Positions 46,549 to 55,738 of a DNA stretch of 64,000 bases are shown here, one piece after another. The position numbers and the translations under genes were made by a program. How positions within the stretch are numbered: position 1 is the first letter of the stretch; each line of letters opens with the position of its first letter. Source of the stretch: Pseudomonas hamedanensis (GTDB lineage: Bacteria > Pseudomonadota > Gammaproteobacteria > Pseudomonadales > Pseudomonadaceae); contig NZ_CP077091.1 in NCBI RefSeq assembly GCF_014268595.2, positions 2,750,501 through 2,814,500 on the forward strand, given 5' to 3'. Below the pieces are notes generated by a model. That model was not told the origin of the DNA. It did no database searches and saw only the letters and a program-made list of their open reading frames with translations.

Positions 46549-49179
46549 TCAGCCGGTGTTGCGCAATCCGGCGGCGATCCCCGCCACAGACACCAGCAGC
46601 GCCTGTTCCACCGGGCTGCCCTGCTCGACATCCTGCTGCCGCGAACGGGCCAGCAGTTCCGCCTGCAATAGATGCAGCGGGTCGAGATAGGTGTTGCGCA
46701 AGCGGATGAATTCGAGGGTATCGGGGCTGTGTGCGAGCAGCTGCGACTGCCCGGTCAGGCCGAGTACCACCGAGCACGCCTGCGACAATAGGTCGCGTAA
46801 CTGCGCGCCCAACGGCAGCAGATCCGGCTCGACCAGACGCTCGTCATACGAGCGCGCAATGTCCGCGTCCGCCTTGGCCAGGACCATTTCCAGCATGTCG
46901 ATGCGCGTGCGGAAGAACGGCCATTGCTCGCGCATTTGTCCGAGCAGCTCGCCTTCGCCGCGCGCCAGGGCCTTGCTCAGGGCAGTCTCCCAGCCAAGCC
47001 ACGCCGGCAACATCAGGCGCGTTTGGGTCCAGCCGAAGATCCACGGGATCGCCCGCAGGCTTTCGATGCCGCCGGCACGACGTTTGGCCGGACGACTGCC
47101 AAGGGGCAAACGGCCCAGCTCCTGCTCCGGCGTGGACTGGCGAAAGTACTCGACGAATTGCGGATTTTCCCGCACCACCTGGCGGTAAGCGCTGACACCG
47201 TCCGCCGCCAATTCATCCATCAGGTGCCGCCACTCGGGCGTCGGCGGTGGGGGTGGCAGCAGCGTTGCTTCGAGCACCGCCGCCAGATACAGGTTGAGGT
47301 TTTGCTCGGCGATGTCTGGCAGGCCGAATTTGAAACGAATCATTTCGCCCTGTTCGGTGGTGCGGAAACGTCCTGCCACCGAACCCGGCGGCTGCGACAG
47401 AATCGCCGCGTGGGCCGGGCCACCACCACGGCCTACGGTGCCGCCACGACCATGGAACAACAACAGCTCGACTTGCTGTTCGCGGCAAATCTCCACCAGC
47501 CGTTCCTGGGCGCGGTATTGCGCCCACGCCGCAGCGGTGGTGCCGGCGTCCTTGGCCGAGTCGGAATAGCCGATCATGACTTCCTGCGGGCCTTGCAGCC
47601 GTGCGCGGTAGCCCGGCAGGTGCAGCAGGCGTTCCATCACCGGCCCGGCGTTATCAAGATCAGCGAGGGTTTCGAACAGCGGCACCACGCGCATCGGACG
47701 CAACACGCCAGATTCTTTGAGCAGCAATTGCACGGCGAGCACATCGGAAGCGGCGCCAGCCATGGAGATCACGTAAGAACCCAGCGAAGCCGCCGGTGCT
47801 GCGGCAATTTCCTTGCAGGTGTCGAGCACCTCAGCGGTATCGGCCGAAGGTTTGAAATGCGCCGGCAGCAATGGCCGACGGTTGTTCAATTCGCCGGTGA
47901 GGAAGTCGATGCGCTGGTCTTCGTTCCAGTCCTCATAACGACCAAGGCCCAGATAATCGGTGATTTCGGTCATCGCCGAACTGTGTCGCGACGAGTCCTG
48001 GCGCACGTCCAGACGCACCAGAAACAGGCCAAACGTCACCGCCCGGCGCAGGCAGTCGAGCAACGGGCCGTCAGCGATCACGCCCATGCCGCATTCGTGC
48101 AGGGAGTTGAAACACAACTCCAGCGGTTCGAGCAGATCACGATTGTTGTGCAAGACATCGGCCGGCGCCGGCGTCGGCGCGGTCAACGCGGCATGGGCCC
48201 AATTGCGCGTAGCACGCAGGCGCTCACGCAATTGCTTGAGCACTGCGCGATACGGTTCGGCACTGTCGCCGGCCCTGGCCCGCAGCGCGTCGCTGGCCTG
48301 CTGCATCGACAGGTCGGCCGCGAGGTGGTCGACATCGCGCAGGTACAAGTCAGCCGCCATCCAGCGTGCCAGCAGCAACACTTCGCGGGTCACTGACGCC
48401 GTAACGTTGGGATTGCCGTCGCGGTCGCCGCCCATCCACGAGGCGAAACGAATCGGCGCGGCTTCCAGCGGCAGGCGCAGGCCGGTCGCAGCGAACAGCG
48501 CCTGGTCGGCCTTGCGCATGTGGTGGGGAATCGCTTGCCACAGCGAATGCTCAATCACCGCAAAACCCCACTTGGCCTCGTCCACCGGCGTCGGCCGGGT
48601 GCGGCGGATTTCTTCGGTGTGCCAGGCTTCGGCGATCAGCCGTTGAAGCGTACTCTGGATCTGCTCACGCTCGGCGCTGGTCAGGTCGCGGTGATCCTGC
48701 GCAGCCAGTTGCGCGGCGATGGCGTCGTACTTCTGGATCAGCGTGCGCCGCGCCACTTCGGTGGGATGCGCAGTCAGCACCAGTTCAATGTCCAGGCGCG
48801 CCAGTTGTCGCGCCAGGGATTCGGCGCTGTGGCCTTCGCTGCGCAAGCGCGCGAGCAATTCAGGCAACACGCGGGATTCAAATGGCGCGGCCTGCGTCTC
48901 TTCGCGCCGGTGGATCAACTGATACTGCTCGGCGATGTTCGCCAGATTGAGGAACTGGTTGAAGGCCCGCGCCACCGGGAGCAGTTGGTCCTCGCTCAAT
49001 TGATTGAGGCTGGCGCTCAGTTCGGCGTCCATCGAGCCGCGACGGTCAGCCTTGGCGCCCTTGCGGATCTCTTCGATCTTGTCGAGGAACGCCTCGCCGT
49101 ACTGGTCTCGAATGGTGTTGCCCAACAGCTCTCCGAGCAGGTGAACATCTTCGCGCAAGCGTGCATCAATATCGGTCAT
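46549..49179 (-). CDS. ppc: Phosphoenolpyruvate carboxylase
   Basis: Ppc makes oxaloacetate from PEP and bicarbonate, refilling the TCA cycle. The 876-residue protein has the catalytic His block [18 protein letters not shown] (near 135), [11 protein letters not shown], the [19 protein letters not shown] lysine/arginine block, and the invariant C-terminal [17 protein letters not shown] is the mobile PEP loop. Length and ends are normal. Confidence 0.96.
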   Translation of the reverse strand: MTDIDARLREDVHLLGELLGNTIRDQYGEAFLDKIEEIRKGAKADRRGSMDAELSASLNQLSEDQLLPVARAFNQFLNLANIAEQYQLIHRREETQAAPFESRVLPELLARLRSEGHSAESLARQLARLDIELVLTAHPTEVARRTLIQKYDAIAAQLAAQDHRDLTSAEREQIQSTLQRLIAEAWHTEEIRRTRPTPVDEAKWGFAVIEHSLWQAIPHHMRKADQALFAATGLRLPLEAAPIRFASWMGGDRDGNPNVTASVTREVLLLARWMAADLYLRDVDHLAADLSMQQASDALRARAGDSAEPYRAVLKQLRERLRATRNWAHAALTAPTPAPADVLHNNRDLLEPLELCFNSLHECGMGVIADGPLLDCLRRAVTFGLFLVRLDVRQDSSRHSSAMTEITDYLGLGRYEDWNEDQRIDFLTGELNNRRPLLPAHFKPSADTAEVLDTCKEIAAAPAASLGSYVISMAGAASDVLAVQLLLKESGVLRPMRVVPLFETLADLDNAGPVMERLLHLPGYRARLQGPQEVMIGYSDSAKDAGTTAAAWAQYRAQERLVEICREQQVELLLFHGRGGTVGRGGGPAHAAILSQPPGSVAGRFRTTEQGEMIRFKFGLPDIAEQNLNLYLAAVLEATLLPPPPPTPEWRHLMDELAADGVSAYRQVVRENPQFVEYFRQSTPEQELGRLPLGSRPAKRRAGGIESLRAIPWIFGWTQTRLMLPAWLGWETALSKALARGEGELLGQMREQWPFFRTRIDMLEMVLAKADADIARSYDERLVEPDLLPLGAQLRDLLSQACSVVLGLTGQSQLLAHSPDTLEFIRLRNTYLDPLHLLQAELLARSRQQDVEQGSPVEQALLVSVAGIAAGLRNTG

Positions 49180-49391
49180 CAGCAGTTCTCCAGCGGTAAT
49201 CCGGGCGGCCTAGAAACGAGTGAATGACTCAGAGAGTGCCGCGCTGCGGCGCTTCTTACAAGCAGGCGACGAAGGGACTTCAAACCTTGCGGGCGAAAGC
49301 TAGTCTCAACAGTAAGCCGCACAACGGCTGGCCGCCGCGACGGCGGACACTCACCCAGACCTGCCATGAGCGGGTGCGCAATGAGGCCATC

Positions 49392-49736
49392 ATGAAAATC
49401 CGTGAACTTGCCCAGCATTGGGAAGAAAATGCCAAAGGTCGCCTGACCGACACCGGCTACACAATTCACCTGGACGTCGAGGCCGCTGCGCGTCTGGCGG
49501 CGATTGCCGAGATGTATCCCAAACGCCATCCCGAGGAACTGCTCGGCGAACTGATCGGCGCGGCGCTTGAAGAGTTTGAGGCGAGCCTGCCGTACGTGAA
49601 GGGTTCGACCGTGGTTGCGACCGATGAGGAAGGCGATCCGCTGTATGAGGATGTCGGGCCGACGCCGCGATTCCTGGCCTTGTCGAGACGGCATCTGCAT
49701 GACCTCTCGTCATCTGAAAACAAACAAAAACACTGA
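49392..49736 (+). CDS. Conserved hypothetical protein, 114 aa
   Basis: The ATG at 49392 gives MKIRELAQHWEENAKGRLTD; the open frame continues upstream without conserved features. LDVEAAARLAAIAEMYPKRHPEELLGELIGAALEEFEAS looks like a ribbon-helix-helix-type or small helical domain, but I cannot assign one with confidence. It is soluble and highly acidic in the middle. Pseudomonads keep it next to ppc, and it is divergent from ppc here. Function unknown. Confidence 0.72.
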   Translation: MKIRELAQHWEENAKGRLTDTGYTIHLDVEAAARLAAIAEMYPKRHPEELLGELIGAALEEFEASLPYVKGSTVVATDEEGDPLYEDVGPTPRFLALSRRHLHDLSSSENKQKH

Positions 49737-49753
49737 CGAAACGCAGATCAAAC

Positions 49754-49843
49754 TGTAGGAGTGAGCCTGCTCGCGATAGCAGTGTGTCAGGCGACATATC
49801 CAGTGCCTGATACACCGCGATCGCGAGCAGGCGAAGGCCTACA
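49754..49843. repeat. Asymmetric REPIN with one variant arm
   Basis: The left arm is standard AGTGAG type; the right arm carries the CCTTCG variant (inverted: CGAGCAGGCGAAGGCCTACA). It is the mirror case of the element at 32205. Confidence 0.88.
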
Positions 49844-49973
49844 ATTGACCGTGAACACCCTTCCTATCCGCTTCCATTACACCACACGCGTACCGCTCTA
49901 AACCGCCAAAGTTCCCGTCCCAGAGCCTTGTCCAAACGGTCAATTTAATTTTTGGCGATAGGCCATCTTTTCT

Positions 49974-50001
49974 GAACTTTTCAAAAATGCCTTCGGTCGG
50001 A
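49974..50001 (+). promoter_or_regulatory. Probable AlgU (RpoE-type) promoter
   Basis: GAACTT at 49974-49979 is followed after 17 bases by TCGGA (49997-50001), close to the AlgU consensus GAACTT-N16/17-TCTGA. It lies about 100 bases before the DUF4398 lipoprotein gene. The homologous lipoprotein pair in P. aeruginosa is AlgU-dependent, from memory. The rest of the 368-base gap (49737-50104) holds only the REPIN. Confidence 0.65.
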
Positions 50002-50104
50002 ACAGGTAACCACGCCTGGAACGAGCGTTTCAATTCGCGTCAACAAGCGATGCTTTCGGCTCCTCTGCCAGGATGGATTCAGTTGTATTTTCAGGAGATG
50101 CCTA

Positions 50105-50509
50105 ATGGAGTTGAAGACCATGAAAACCCAAACCTCGTTTTCCCACCTGCGCGGTCTGAAACTGGCCGCTCTGGCCATCGGCACCAGCTTCATCCTTGCC
50201 GGTTGCGCCGGTAACCCACCCACCGAGCAATACGCGGTCACCCAGTCGGCGGTCAACAGCGCGGTCAGCGCTGGCGGTACCGAATTCGCCGCCGTGGAAA
50301 TGAAGCAGGCGCAGGACAAACTGAAACAAGCTGAAATCGCCATGCACGACAAGAAGTATGACGAGGCCCGTCGCCTGGCCGAACAGGCTGAGTGGGACGC
50401 TCGTGTCGCTGAACGCAAGGCACAGGCCGCCAAGGCCGAACAGGCTGTGAAGGATTCCCAGAAAGGTGTTCAGGAACTGCGTCAGGAAAGCCAGCGCACC
50501 GTGCAGTAA
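50105..50509 (+). CDS. DUF4398 lipoprotein
   Basis: This 134-residue protein has a signal segment LKLAALAIGTSFILAGCAG with lipobox Cys34 (ILAGC). The mature DUF4398 domain is a long amphipathic helix rich in A, E, K and Q (EMKQAQDKLKQAEIAMHDKK). ATG 50105 has AGGAG 8 bases upstream; the in-frame ATG at 50120 also has GGAG and gives a more usual signal peptide, so the start is uncertain. It is 55 bases ahead of the OmpA-like gene and likely shares its promoter. Confidence 0.85.
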   Translation: MELKTMKTQTSFSHLRGLKLAALAIGTSFILAGCAGNPPTEQYAVTQSAVNSAVSAGGTEFAAVEMKQAQDKLKQAEIAMHDKKYDEARRLAEQAEWDARVAERKAQAAKAEQAVKDSQKGVQELRQESQRTVQ

Positions 50510-50564
50510 GCGCGCATCCGGACCGCAAAGCTGAAACTCTTACCGATAGAAAGGACGACAAATT

Positions 50565-51353
50565 ATGCGTAAGCAACTGATGATTCCCGCTCTCCTCGCC
50601 GCAAGTGTTGCTCTGGCTGCCTGCTCCACCCCGCCGAACCCGAACCTGGAACAGGCGCGCACCAACTACGCAGGCCTGCAAGCCAACCCACAGGCGAGCA
50701 AAGTCGCGGCGCTGGAAACCAAAGATGCCAGCGATTACCTGGACAAGGCCGACAAGGCTTATCTGGACAAAGAAGACGCGGCCAAGGTTGATCAACTGGC
50801 TTACCTGACCAACCAGCGCGTGGAAGTGGCCAAGCAGACCATCGCTCTGCGCACCGCTGAGAACAATCTGAAAAACGCCGCAGCCCAACGTGCCCAGGCA
50901 CGTCTGGACGCTCGTGATCAGCAGATCAAACAGCTGCAGGACAGCCTCAACGCCAAGCAGACCGATCGCGGCACGCTGGTGACTTTCGGTGACGTGCTGT
51001 TCGCCACCAACAAGGCTGAACTGAAATCCAGCGGCCTGGTGAATATCAACAAACTGGCGCAGTTCCTCCAGGAAAACCCGGATCGCAAAGTGATTGTCGA
51101 GGGTTACACCGACAGCACCGGTACCGCGAGCTACAACCAGTCGCTGTCCGAGCGCCGCGCGACTTCCGTGCAGATGGCCCTGATCAAGATGGGCGTCGAT
51201 CCAGCACGCATCGTCGCTCAGGGTTATGGCAAGGAATACCCGGTCGCTGATAACAGCAGTGTCTCGGGCCGTGCGATGAACCGTCGCGTGGAAGTAACCA
51301 TTTCCAACGACAACCAACCGGTTGCACCGCGTTCTTCGATGAGCTCGAACTAA
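50565..51353 (+). CDS. lptF: OmpA-like lipoprotein LptF type, DUF4398 plus OmpA domain
   Basis: This 262-residue lipoprotein has lipobox ALAAC (Cys20), an N-terminal helical DUF4398-like region (~25-130) and a C-terminal OmpA peptidoglycan-binding domain (~140-250). The latter has GDVLFATNKAELKSSG, VIVEGYTDSTGTASYNQSLS, ERRATSVQMAL and GRAMNRRVEVTI. It should tether the outer membrane to peptidoglycan. The P. aeruginosa homologue LptF is AlgU-controlled and stress-related. The preceding gene encodes a related helical lipoprotein, so the pair may work together. Confidence 0.85.
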   Translation: MRKQLMIPALLAASVALAACSTPPNPNLEQARTNYAGLQANPQASKVAALETKDASDYLDKADKAYLDKEDAAKVDQLAYLTNQRVEVAKQTIALRTAENNLKNAAAQRAQARLDARDQQIKQLQDSLNAKQTDRGTLVTFGDVLFATNKAELKSSGLVNINKLAQFLQENPDRKVIVEGYTDSTGTASYNQSLSERRATSVQMALIKMGVDPARIVAQGYGKEYPVADNSSVSGRAMNRRVEVTISNDNQPVAPRSSMSSN

Positions 51354-51370
51354 GCTTCACCGCGTAACGC

Positions 51371-51407
51371 AAAAGCCCCGCCTGACTTCATCAGGCGGGG
51401 CTTTTTT
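51371..51407 (+). terminator. Intrinsic terminator after lptF
   Basis: A perfect stem AAAAGCCCCGCCTGA / TCAGGCGGGGCTTTT with a 5-base loop is followed by a T tract, 17 bases past the stop. Confidence 0.93.
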
Positions 51408-51425
51408 GTGCATGAAGACAAATCC

Positions 51426-51514
51426 TGTAGGAGTGAGCCTGCTCGCGATAGCGCCCGATCAGCCAACATTGATTTGGCAGACACACCGCTATCGCGAGCA
51501 GGCTCACTCCTACA
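51426..51514. repeat. REPIN, AGTGAG-type arms
   Basis: An 89-base REPIN between convergent lptF and the small membrane protein gene; the loop carries ACACACCGCT next to the right arm as in other copies. Confidence 0.92.
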
Positions 51515-51524
51515 TTGGATCGGG

Positions 51525-51854
51525 TTACTGCTCGAGCTTTTGTGGGGTCTCTTCGCCCATGCAGCGCACCGCTTTCTTCTGCGCATTGACTAACACGCCG
51601 GTCAGGCCTTTCTGCTCGGTATCGAATAGCACCAGCACGCCATCAATGCACTGCGCCACCTGCGGCGCGGGCGTCAGCGAGACTTTGTAGTCCTCGCCGG
51701 GAACGGTCTTGAGCATGGTGAATTCGTTGAGCAGCAGCGCATCCTCGGGTTTGGCGAAGTGCAGGTAGCCGTAGTACCACAGCGCCCCGACAGTACCGAG
51801 AATGCTGCAGATACCGGTGATGATCAGCGGGATGGCGTTACGTTCTTCAGTCAT
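51525..51854 (-). CDS. Small membrane protein, unknown function
   Basis: This 109-residue protein has one N-terminal membrane segment (IPLIITGICSILGTVGALWYY) and a ~75-residue periplasmic or cytoplasmic domain with two Cys (AQCIDGV, VRCMGEE), possibly a disulfide. VLFDTEQKGLTGVLVNAQKK suggests a small beta fold. No family recognised. Its ATG overlaps the stop of the hydrolase gene by four bases, so the two are cotranscribed. Confidence 0.75.
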   Translation of the reverse strand: MTEERNAIPLIITGICSILGTVGALWYYGYLHFAKPEDALLLNEFTMLKTVPGEDYKVSLTPAPQVAQCIDGVLVLFDTEQKGLTGVLVNAQKKAVRCMGEETPQKLEQ

Positions 51855-52756
51855 TGCGGACTCTCATCTTCAGAATTCGGGGGTGGCGGGTAATTGGGGA
51901 TTTCGCCGAGGCGGCGCAGGCCGTTGAAGTGTTCGGGGTCGTCGAGATAGCGCAGCATGACCTGCCGCCATACCGGGTCGCCGAAGGTCTGCACGTGGCC
52001 GCCGCGCGTCAGTTGCAGCACGCGTGGTGGCGGCGCTGCCTGATACAGACGGATGCCGTTGGCCATCGGCACCAGCGGATCGTCGATGCTGTGGAAGATC
52101 AACTTGGGCACGCCCGTGAGCTGCGCCATCGAGTTGATCGCGCTGTCTCCATCCGGCACCAGCCACGACAGCGGCACTTGCAATGGCCAGGTCAGCCATG
52201 AGGTGCTGAGGGCGAACTGACCGACGCTGCGGTAGCTGGCCGGCACGCCGTCGAGCACCAGCGCCTTGAGCTGCCTTTGTCGCTCGGGGTGCTGCACCAG
52301 CCAATGCACCGCCATCGCACCGCCGAGGCTTTGCCCGAGCAGCACCAGCGGTTTGCCTTTGACTTCGGGCGCGTTGTCGAGCCAGGCGAACGCGGCGTCG
52401 AGGTCCTGATAGATCGCCGGCAGGCTCGGCTTGCCCTCGGACAAACCGTAGCCGCGATAATCGACCAATAGAACCTGATAGCCGTTCTTCGGCAACCACC
52501 AGCTACCGCCCAGGTGCATCGGCAGATTGCCGCCGTTGCCGTGCAGGTGCAGGACAGTGCCTTTGACCTCGACACCGGGTTTGGCTGGTAGCCACCAGGC
52601 GTTGAGTTTGAGGCCGTCGGCGGTGGTCAGGGTGACCGTGCGGTATTCGAGTTTGGCTTTATCGGGGGTAAAGACCTGGCCGGGTTCAGGGTAGAACAGC
52701 AGCGAACTGCAACCGCCGAGGGTCAGGAGCAGGCAAAGGATGCCGAGGATTCTCAT
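51851..52756 (-). CDS. Alpha/beta-hydrolase lipoprotein
   Basis: This 301-residue protein has lipobox TLGGC (Cys16) and a hydrolase domain: oxyanion region LHLHGNGGNLPMHLGG, nucleophile elbow GQSLGG, Asp in HSIDDPLVP and His in TRGGHVQTF. LVDYRGYGLSEG follows the fold. It is anchored in the envelope, with substrate unknown (a serine hydrolase or peptidase-like YfhR/Bem46 type). The downstream membrane-protein gene overlaps it. Confidence 0.87.
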   Translation of the reverse strand: MRILGILCLLLTLGGCSSLLFYPEPGQVFTPDKAKLEYRTVTLTTADGLKLNAWWLPAKPGVEVKGTVLHLHGNGGNLPMHLGGSWWLPKNGYQVLLVDYRGYGLSEGKPSLPAIYQDLDAAFAWLDNAPEVKGKPLVLLGQSLGGAMAVHWLVQHPERQRQLKALVLDGVPASYRSVGQFALSTSWLTWPLQVPLSWLVPDGDSAINSMAQLTGVPKLIFHSIDDPLVPMANGIRLYQAAPPPRVLQLTRGGHVQTFGDPVWRQVMLRYLDDPEHFNGLRRLGEIPNYPPPPNSEDESPQ

Positions 52757-52800
52757 CCGGTGAAACCTCGCAGAATTCAGGTTGGAATGCAGAACAAACC

Positions 52801-52890
52801 TGTAGGAGTGAGCCTGCTCGCGATAGCATTGTGTCAGTCGATATATCGGTTGATTGACACACCGCTATCGCGAGCAGGCTCACTCCTACA
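52801..52890. repeat. REPIN, AGTGAG-type arms
   Basis: A 90-base REPIN between the hydrolase gene start and the DUF1704 gene stop. Confidence 0.92.
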
Positions 52891-52906
52891 GGGGTTTGCG
52901 TTGGGG

Positions 52907-54184
52907 TTAAAGGATATTGGAATAATCCGCCTCAATCCGGTCCAGACTCAAATGGTTGAGGAAGTTGGAGAAGCACATCCACGCCGACAGCGCGTTCAAA
53001 TCGCGGAACTGATCCGGCAGATATTTGGGCGGCACCACCAGTCCTTCGTCCACCAGTTGCCGCAGGGTACGCATGTCTTCCAGGGTGGTCTTGCCGCAGA
53101 ACAACAGCGGAATCTGCTCAAGCTTGCCTTTACGCACGGCCAACTGAATGTAGTTGTAAACCATGATAAAGCCCTTGAGGTAGGACAAGTCTTTGGTGAA
53201 TGGCAGACCGGTCGGTGTCGAGCCACGGAAAACACGACTGGCGTTGCCGTAGCTTTCGGCCATCTCGAAGCCCTGCTCGCGGAAGAATTCGAACACCTGC
53301 AAAAAGTCAGCGCCCTCCTCGACCATATGGATCGCACGGGTGCGGTTGGTCAGTTTGCGCAGGCGGCTCGGGTAGGAAGCGAAGGTGATGATTTCCATCA
53401 GGATCGCCAGGCCTTCCTGGGTCACCGTCGACGAGGGCGGGCCTTTGGACAGGAAGGTGCAGATCGGCTGATTAAGCCCGTTGAGCGTGGTGCCGACGTG
53501 GACCAGCCCTTCGTGGACTTCCAGGGCGCGTACGTCGCGCTCGTTGAACATCGCGTCGGTGCGGATCTTGATGTAGTCAGCGCCCGCCGCCGCGTCGGCC
53601 ACAATACCGTCGGACTCGAACACGCGGATGGTTTCCTCGGCCTCGCCGAACACTTTGTTCAGCCGGGTTTGCAGCAGGTGCACAGCCTCCTTGGCGGTGA
53701 GGACCTTCGGTTCGTCCTTCAAGTCGCCGCGGCCATCGATGTTGTTGAGGTAGTCGGACATCATCAGGCCGAGATCGGCCAGGGTCGGATCCCCCGCATG
53801 AAAGGCATCGGAGGCAGCACCGTACAACTCTTGCGAGATCAGGCCGAAATCCTCGGTGCCGCGCGCTTCGAGCATGCGCACGACCATGCGGTACTCCTTG
53901 CACATGCGCCGCATGATCTGCCCGACCGGGTTGAACTGACCGAGCTGACGGGTGATGTCGCGCTCGATGTTCTGGAATTCCAGTTTGACCTGGCTTGAGT
54001 CGAACGACAGCGGCCGGTTGAGGTAATAGTCGCGATCAACGGCGGGCAGTTCCTTACCCTTGGCCTTGAGAAAGCCCTTGCGCACGTTCTCGTCCCATTT
54101 CACCGCGTCGAGCACGCGGATCGGCGTCTGCGCCAGCACAATGCGGTCGGACAACATGCGTATCGTCTGCTGGTAATCGTCCAC
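52907..54184 (-). CDS. QEGLA-motif (DUF1704) metallopeptidase-like protein
   Basis: This 425-residue protein has the family signature TQEGLAILME (255-264) and an HExxxH zinc-type motif, HEGLVH (224-229), as in DUF1704. The family is sometimes labelled 'flavohemoglobin expression-modulating', which has little support. It is related to the human tubulin-tyrosine carboxypeptidase MATCAP, so a carboxypeptidase activity is plausible but unproven. No signal peptide, so cytoplasmic. It has a lipoprotein gene 33 bases upstream, a TetR gene beyond it, and a hydrolase gene downstream. Confidence 0.86.
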   Translation of the reverse strand: MDDYQQTIRMLSDRIVLAQTPIRVLDAVKWDENVRKGFLKAKGKELPAVDRDYYLNRPLSFDSSQVKLEFQNIERDITRQLGQFNPVGQIMRRMCKEYRMVVRMLEARGTEDFGLISQELYGAASDAFHAGDPTLADLGLMMSDYLNNIDGRGDLKDEPKVLTAKEAVHLLQTRLNKVFGEAEETIRVFESDGIVADAAAGADYIKIRTDAMFNERDVRALEVHEGLVHVGTTLNGLNQPICTFLSKGPPSSTVTQEGLAILMEIITFASYPSRLRKLTNRTRAIHMVEEGADFLQVFEFFREQGFEMAESYGNASRVFRGSTPTGLPFTKDLSYLKGFIMVYNYIQLAVRKGKLEQIPLLFCGKTTLEDMRTLRQLVDEGLVVPPKYLPDQFRDLNALSAWMCFSNFLNHLSLDRIEADYSNIL

Positions 54185-54217
54185 CCGAAACTCCTGTAGA
54201 AAACGTGACGTACTGAA

Positions 54218-54772
54218 TTATTGGCCGCGCGCCTGGCGTTGATAGCGCACGGCTTCGACGAAGACATCGGAATTGGCCGGATCGTCGAGGTAAGCGAAGA
54301 CCTTGTCGAGATTGCTGTCGACCTGCACGCCGTCGCCGTCATCGGTCTGAAAGGCTTGACCACTCAGGGCTTGCTGTTTGATGGCCTGATTGATCTGATC
54401 GAGGTCGAGGTTGTAGACCACCAGTTCGTGCGTGTCGGTCAGCTCGAAACCGGCGATGGTGAAGTGGCCGCCGTATTGCGCCGGGACTTTTGCCGACAGA
54501 TACCAGCGGTTGCCGTGGCGCGACACGGTGAACGGATAGGCTTCGCGCTCGCGCGGTTTGGCCTTGAAATACGTGACGGCCTGATAACGATCCTTGCCGA
54601 CGCGGGTCAGCTCAAGGTTCATCGGCTCACCCCAGGCATTGGTGCTCGACCACTTGCCGAGCAAGCCTTTGGGCGCCGGACCGCTGGCCGCCAGTGGTTC
54701 CTTGAACGTCACCAGACAGCCACTGAGCAGCAGCAACGACAGGGCCATCAGCACGCCACGCCAGGGTTTCAT
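54218..54772 (-). CDS. Lipoprotein of unknown function
   Basis: This 184-residue protein has a lipobox LLSGC (Cys19) after MKPWRGVLMALSLLL. The mature part has a lipocalin-like beta pattern (GLLGKWSSTNAWGEPMNLEL, FTIAGFELTDTHELVVYNLD) and an acidic segment TDDGDGVQVDSN. No family is named here with confidence. It lies upstream of the DUF1704 gene by 33 bases, probably in one operon, linking an envelope protein to a cytoplasmic peptidase-like protein. Confidence 0.8.
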   Translation of the reverse strand: MKPWRGVLMALSLLLLSGCLVTFKEPLAASGPAPKGLLGKWSSTNAWGEPMNLELTRVGKDRYQAVTYFKAKPREREAYPFTVSRHGNRWYLSAKVPAQYGGHFTIAGFELTDTHELVVYNLDLDQINQAIKQQALSGQAFQTDDGDGVQVDSNLDKVFAYLDDPANSDVFVEAVRYQRQARGQ

Positions 54773-54819
54773 TTGATACTCCTATGAACATTCGCCGCCC
54801 TTAGGGTGATCGCTTTCCC

Positions 54820-54909
54820 TGTAGGAGTGAGCCTGCTCGCGATAGCAGAGTGTCAGCCAACAAAGATGTTGAATGAGAGACAGCCATCGCGAGCAGGCTC
54901 ACTCCTACA
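54820..54909. repeat. REPIN, AGTGAG-type arms
   Basis: A 90-base REPIN between the TetR gene stop and the lipoprotein start region. Confidence 0.92.
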
Positions 54910-54919
54910 AGGGTTTACG

Positions 54920-55633
54920 TTACACCGACGCCAGGACGAGGTGCATATACCGCGTCAGAATCCCGAGCATGTCCTCTTCGGCCAAAGGCTCGGCGTCGTT
55001 GAGCAGGCCCTGATATTCCATCCGTCCGATAATCGCCGTCAACACTTTGGCATCCTGTTGCGGTTCACGCGAGCCCAGGACCTGAAACAACTGGCAGGTG
55101 CCCTGCAACAGAATCTGCTGATGGGAGCGCACCAGCAGCGCCAGACGCGGGTTGAGCAGCGCTTCCTGGCGGAAGGCCTGCTCGGCCATCAGGTGCTCGC
55201 GGCGGTTGACCAGTTGCCGGTGAACGTAGTCGGCCATCAGCCGCGCGATATCGTCGGCCAGTTGCGAGCGCGACTCGGGGCTGCCGTCGCCGCTGACCAC
55301 CATCTCACGCAGCAGGCCTTCATTGTTGATCCACAACTTGGCCATGTAGGCCGCGCTCCGTTCAACGTATTGCGCGAAGGTGTCGGTGAGCAGGTCATCG
55401 ATGTCCTTGAAGTAATACGTTGTCGCCGACAGTGGCACACCGGCTTCCGCCGCTACCGCCCGGTGTCGTACGGCACGCACGCCGTCGCGCACGACAATGC
55501 GCATCGCCGCATCGAGAATGTCCTGGCGACGCTGCTCACTGCCCTGTCGGCTGGCCTTGCGGCCCTGGTACTGAACACTTTCAGCGACCGCAGTGGCGAT
55601 ACCCGCTGCACCTTCTTGAGCTATTGCACCCAT
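54920..55633 (-). CDS. TetR-family regulator
   Basis: This 237-residue regulator (MGAIAQEGAAGIATAVAES) has a ~35-residue N-terminal arm before the helix-turn-helix: DILDAAMRIVVRDGVRAVRH then AVAAEAGVPLSATTYYFKDI (about 40-85). An ATG one codon upstream is an alternative start. The C-terminal domain is helical. It is the same strand as lysS and the DUF1704 group, so its own promoter lies in 55637-55690. Target unknown; the neighbouring lipoprotein-DUF1704 pair is a reasonable guess. Confidence 0.85.
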   Translation of the reverse strand: MGAIAQEGAAGIATAVAESVQYQGRKASRQGSEQRRQDILDAAMRIVVRDGVRAVRHRAVAAEAGVPLSATTYYFKDIDDLLTDTFAQYVERSAAYMAKLWINNEGLLREMVVSGDGSPESRSQLADDIARLMADYVHRQLVNRREHLMAEQAFRQEALLNPRLALLVRSHQQILLQGTCQLFQVLGSREPQQDAKVLTAIIGRMEYQGLLNDAEPLAEEDMLGILTRYMHLVLASV

Positions 55634-55698
55634 CACGACAGCACTTCCTCTGCTATTTGCAAATTAACCAATTGATACATTTGTACCAGACAGGCAAT

Positions 55699-55727
55699 AA
55701 AAAGCCGCCTGTTTTAGGCGGCTTTTT
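55699..55727 (-). terminator. Intrinsic terminator after lysS
   Basis: A perfect 12-base stem (AAAAAGCCGCCT / AGGCGGCTTTTT) with a 5-base loop lies 12 bases after the lysS stop and carries a T tract on either strand. Confidence 0.92.
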
Positions 55728-55738
55728 AACTGAAACGT

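Noticed and set aside
46924..48396. A ~490-codon open frame antisense to ppc
   Set aside because: ppc has all conserved residues on the minus strand; the other frame lacks any.
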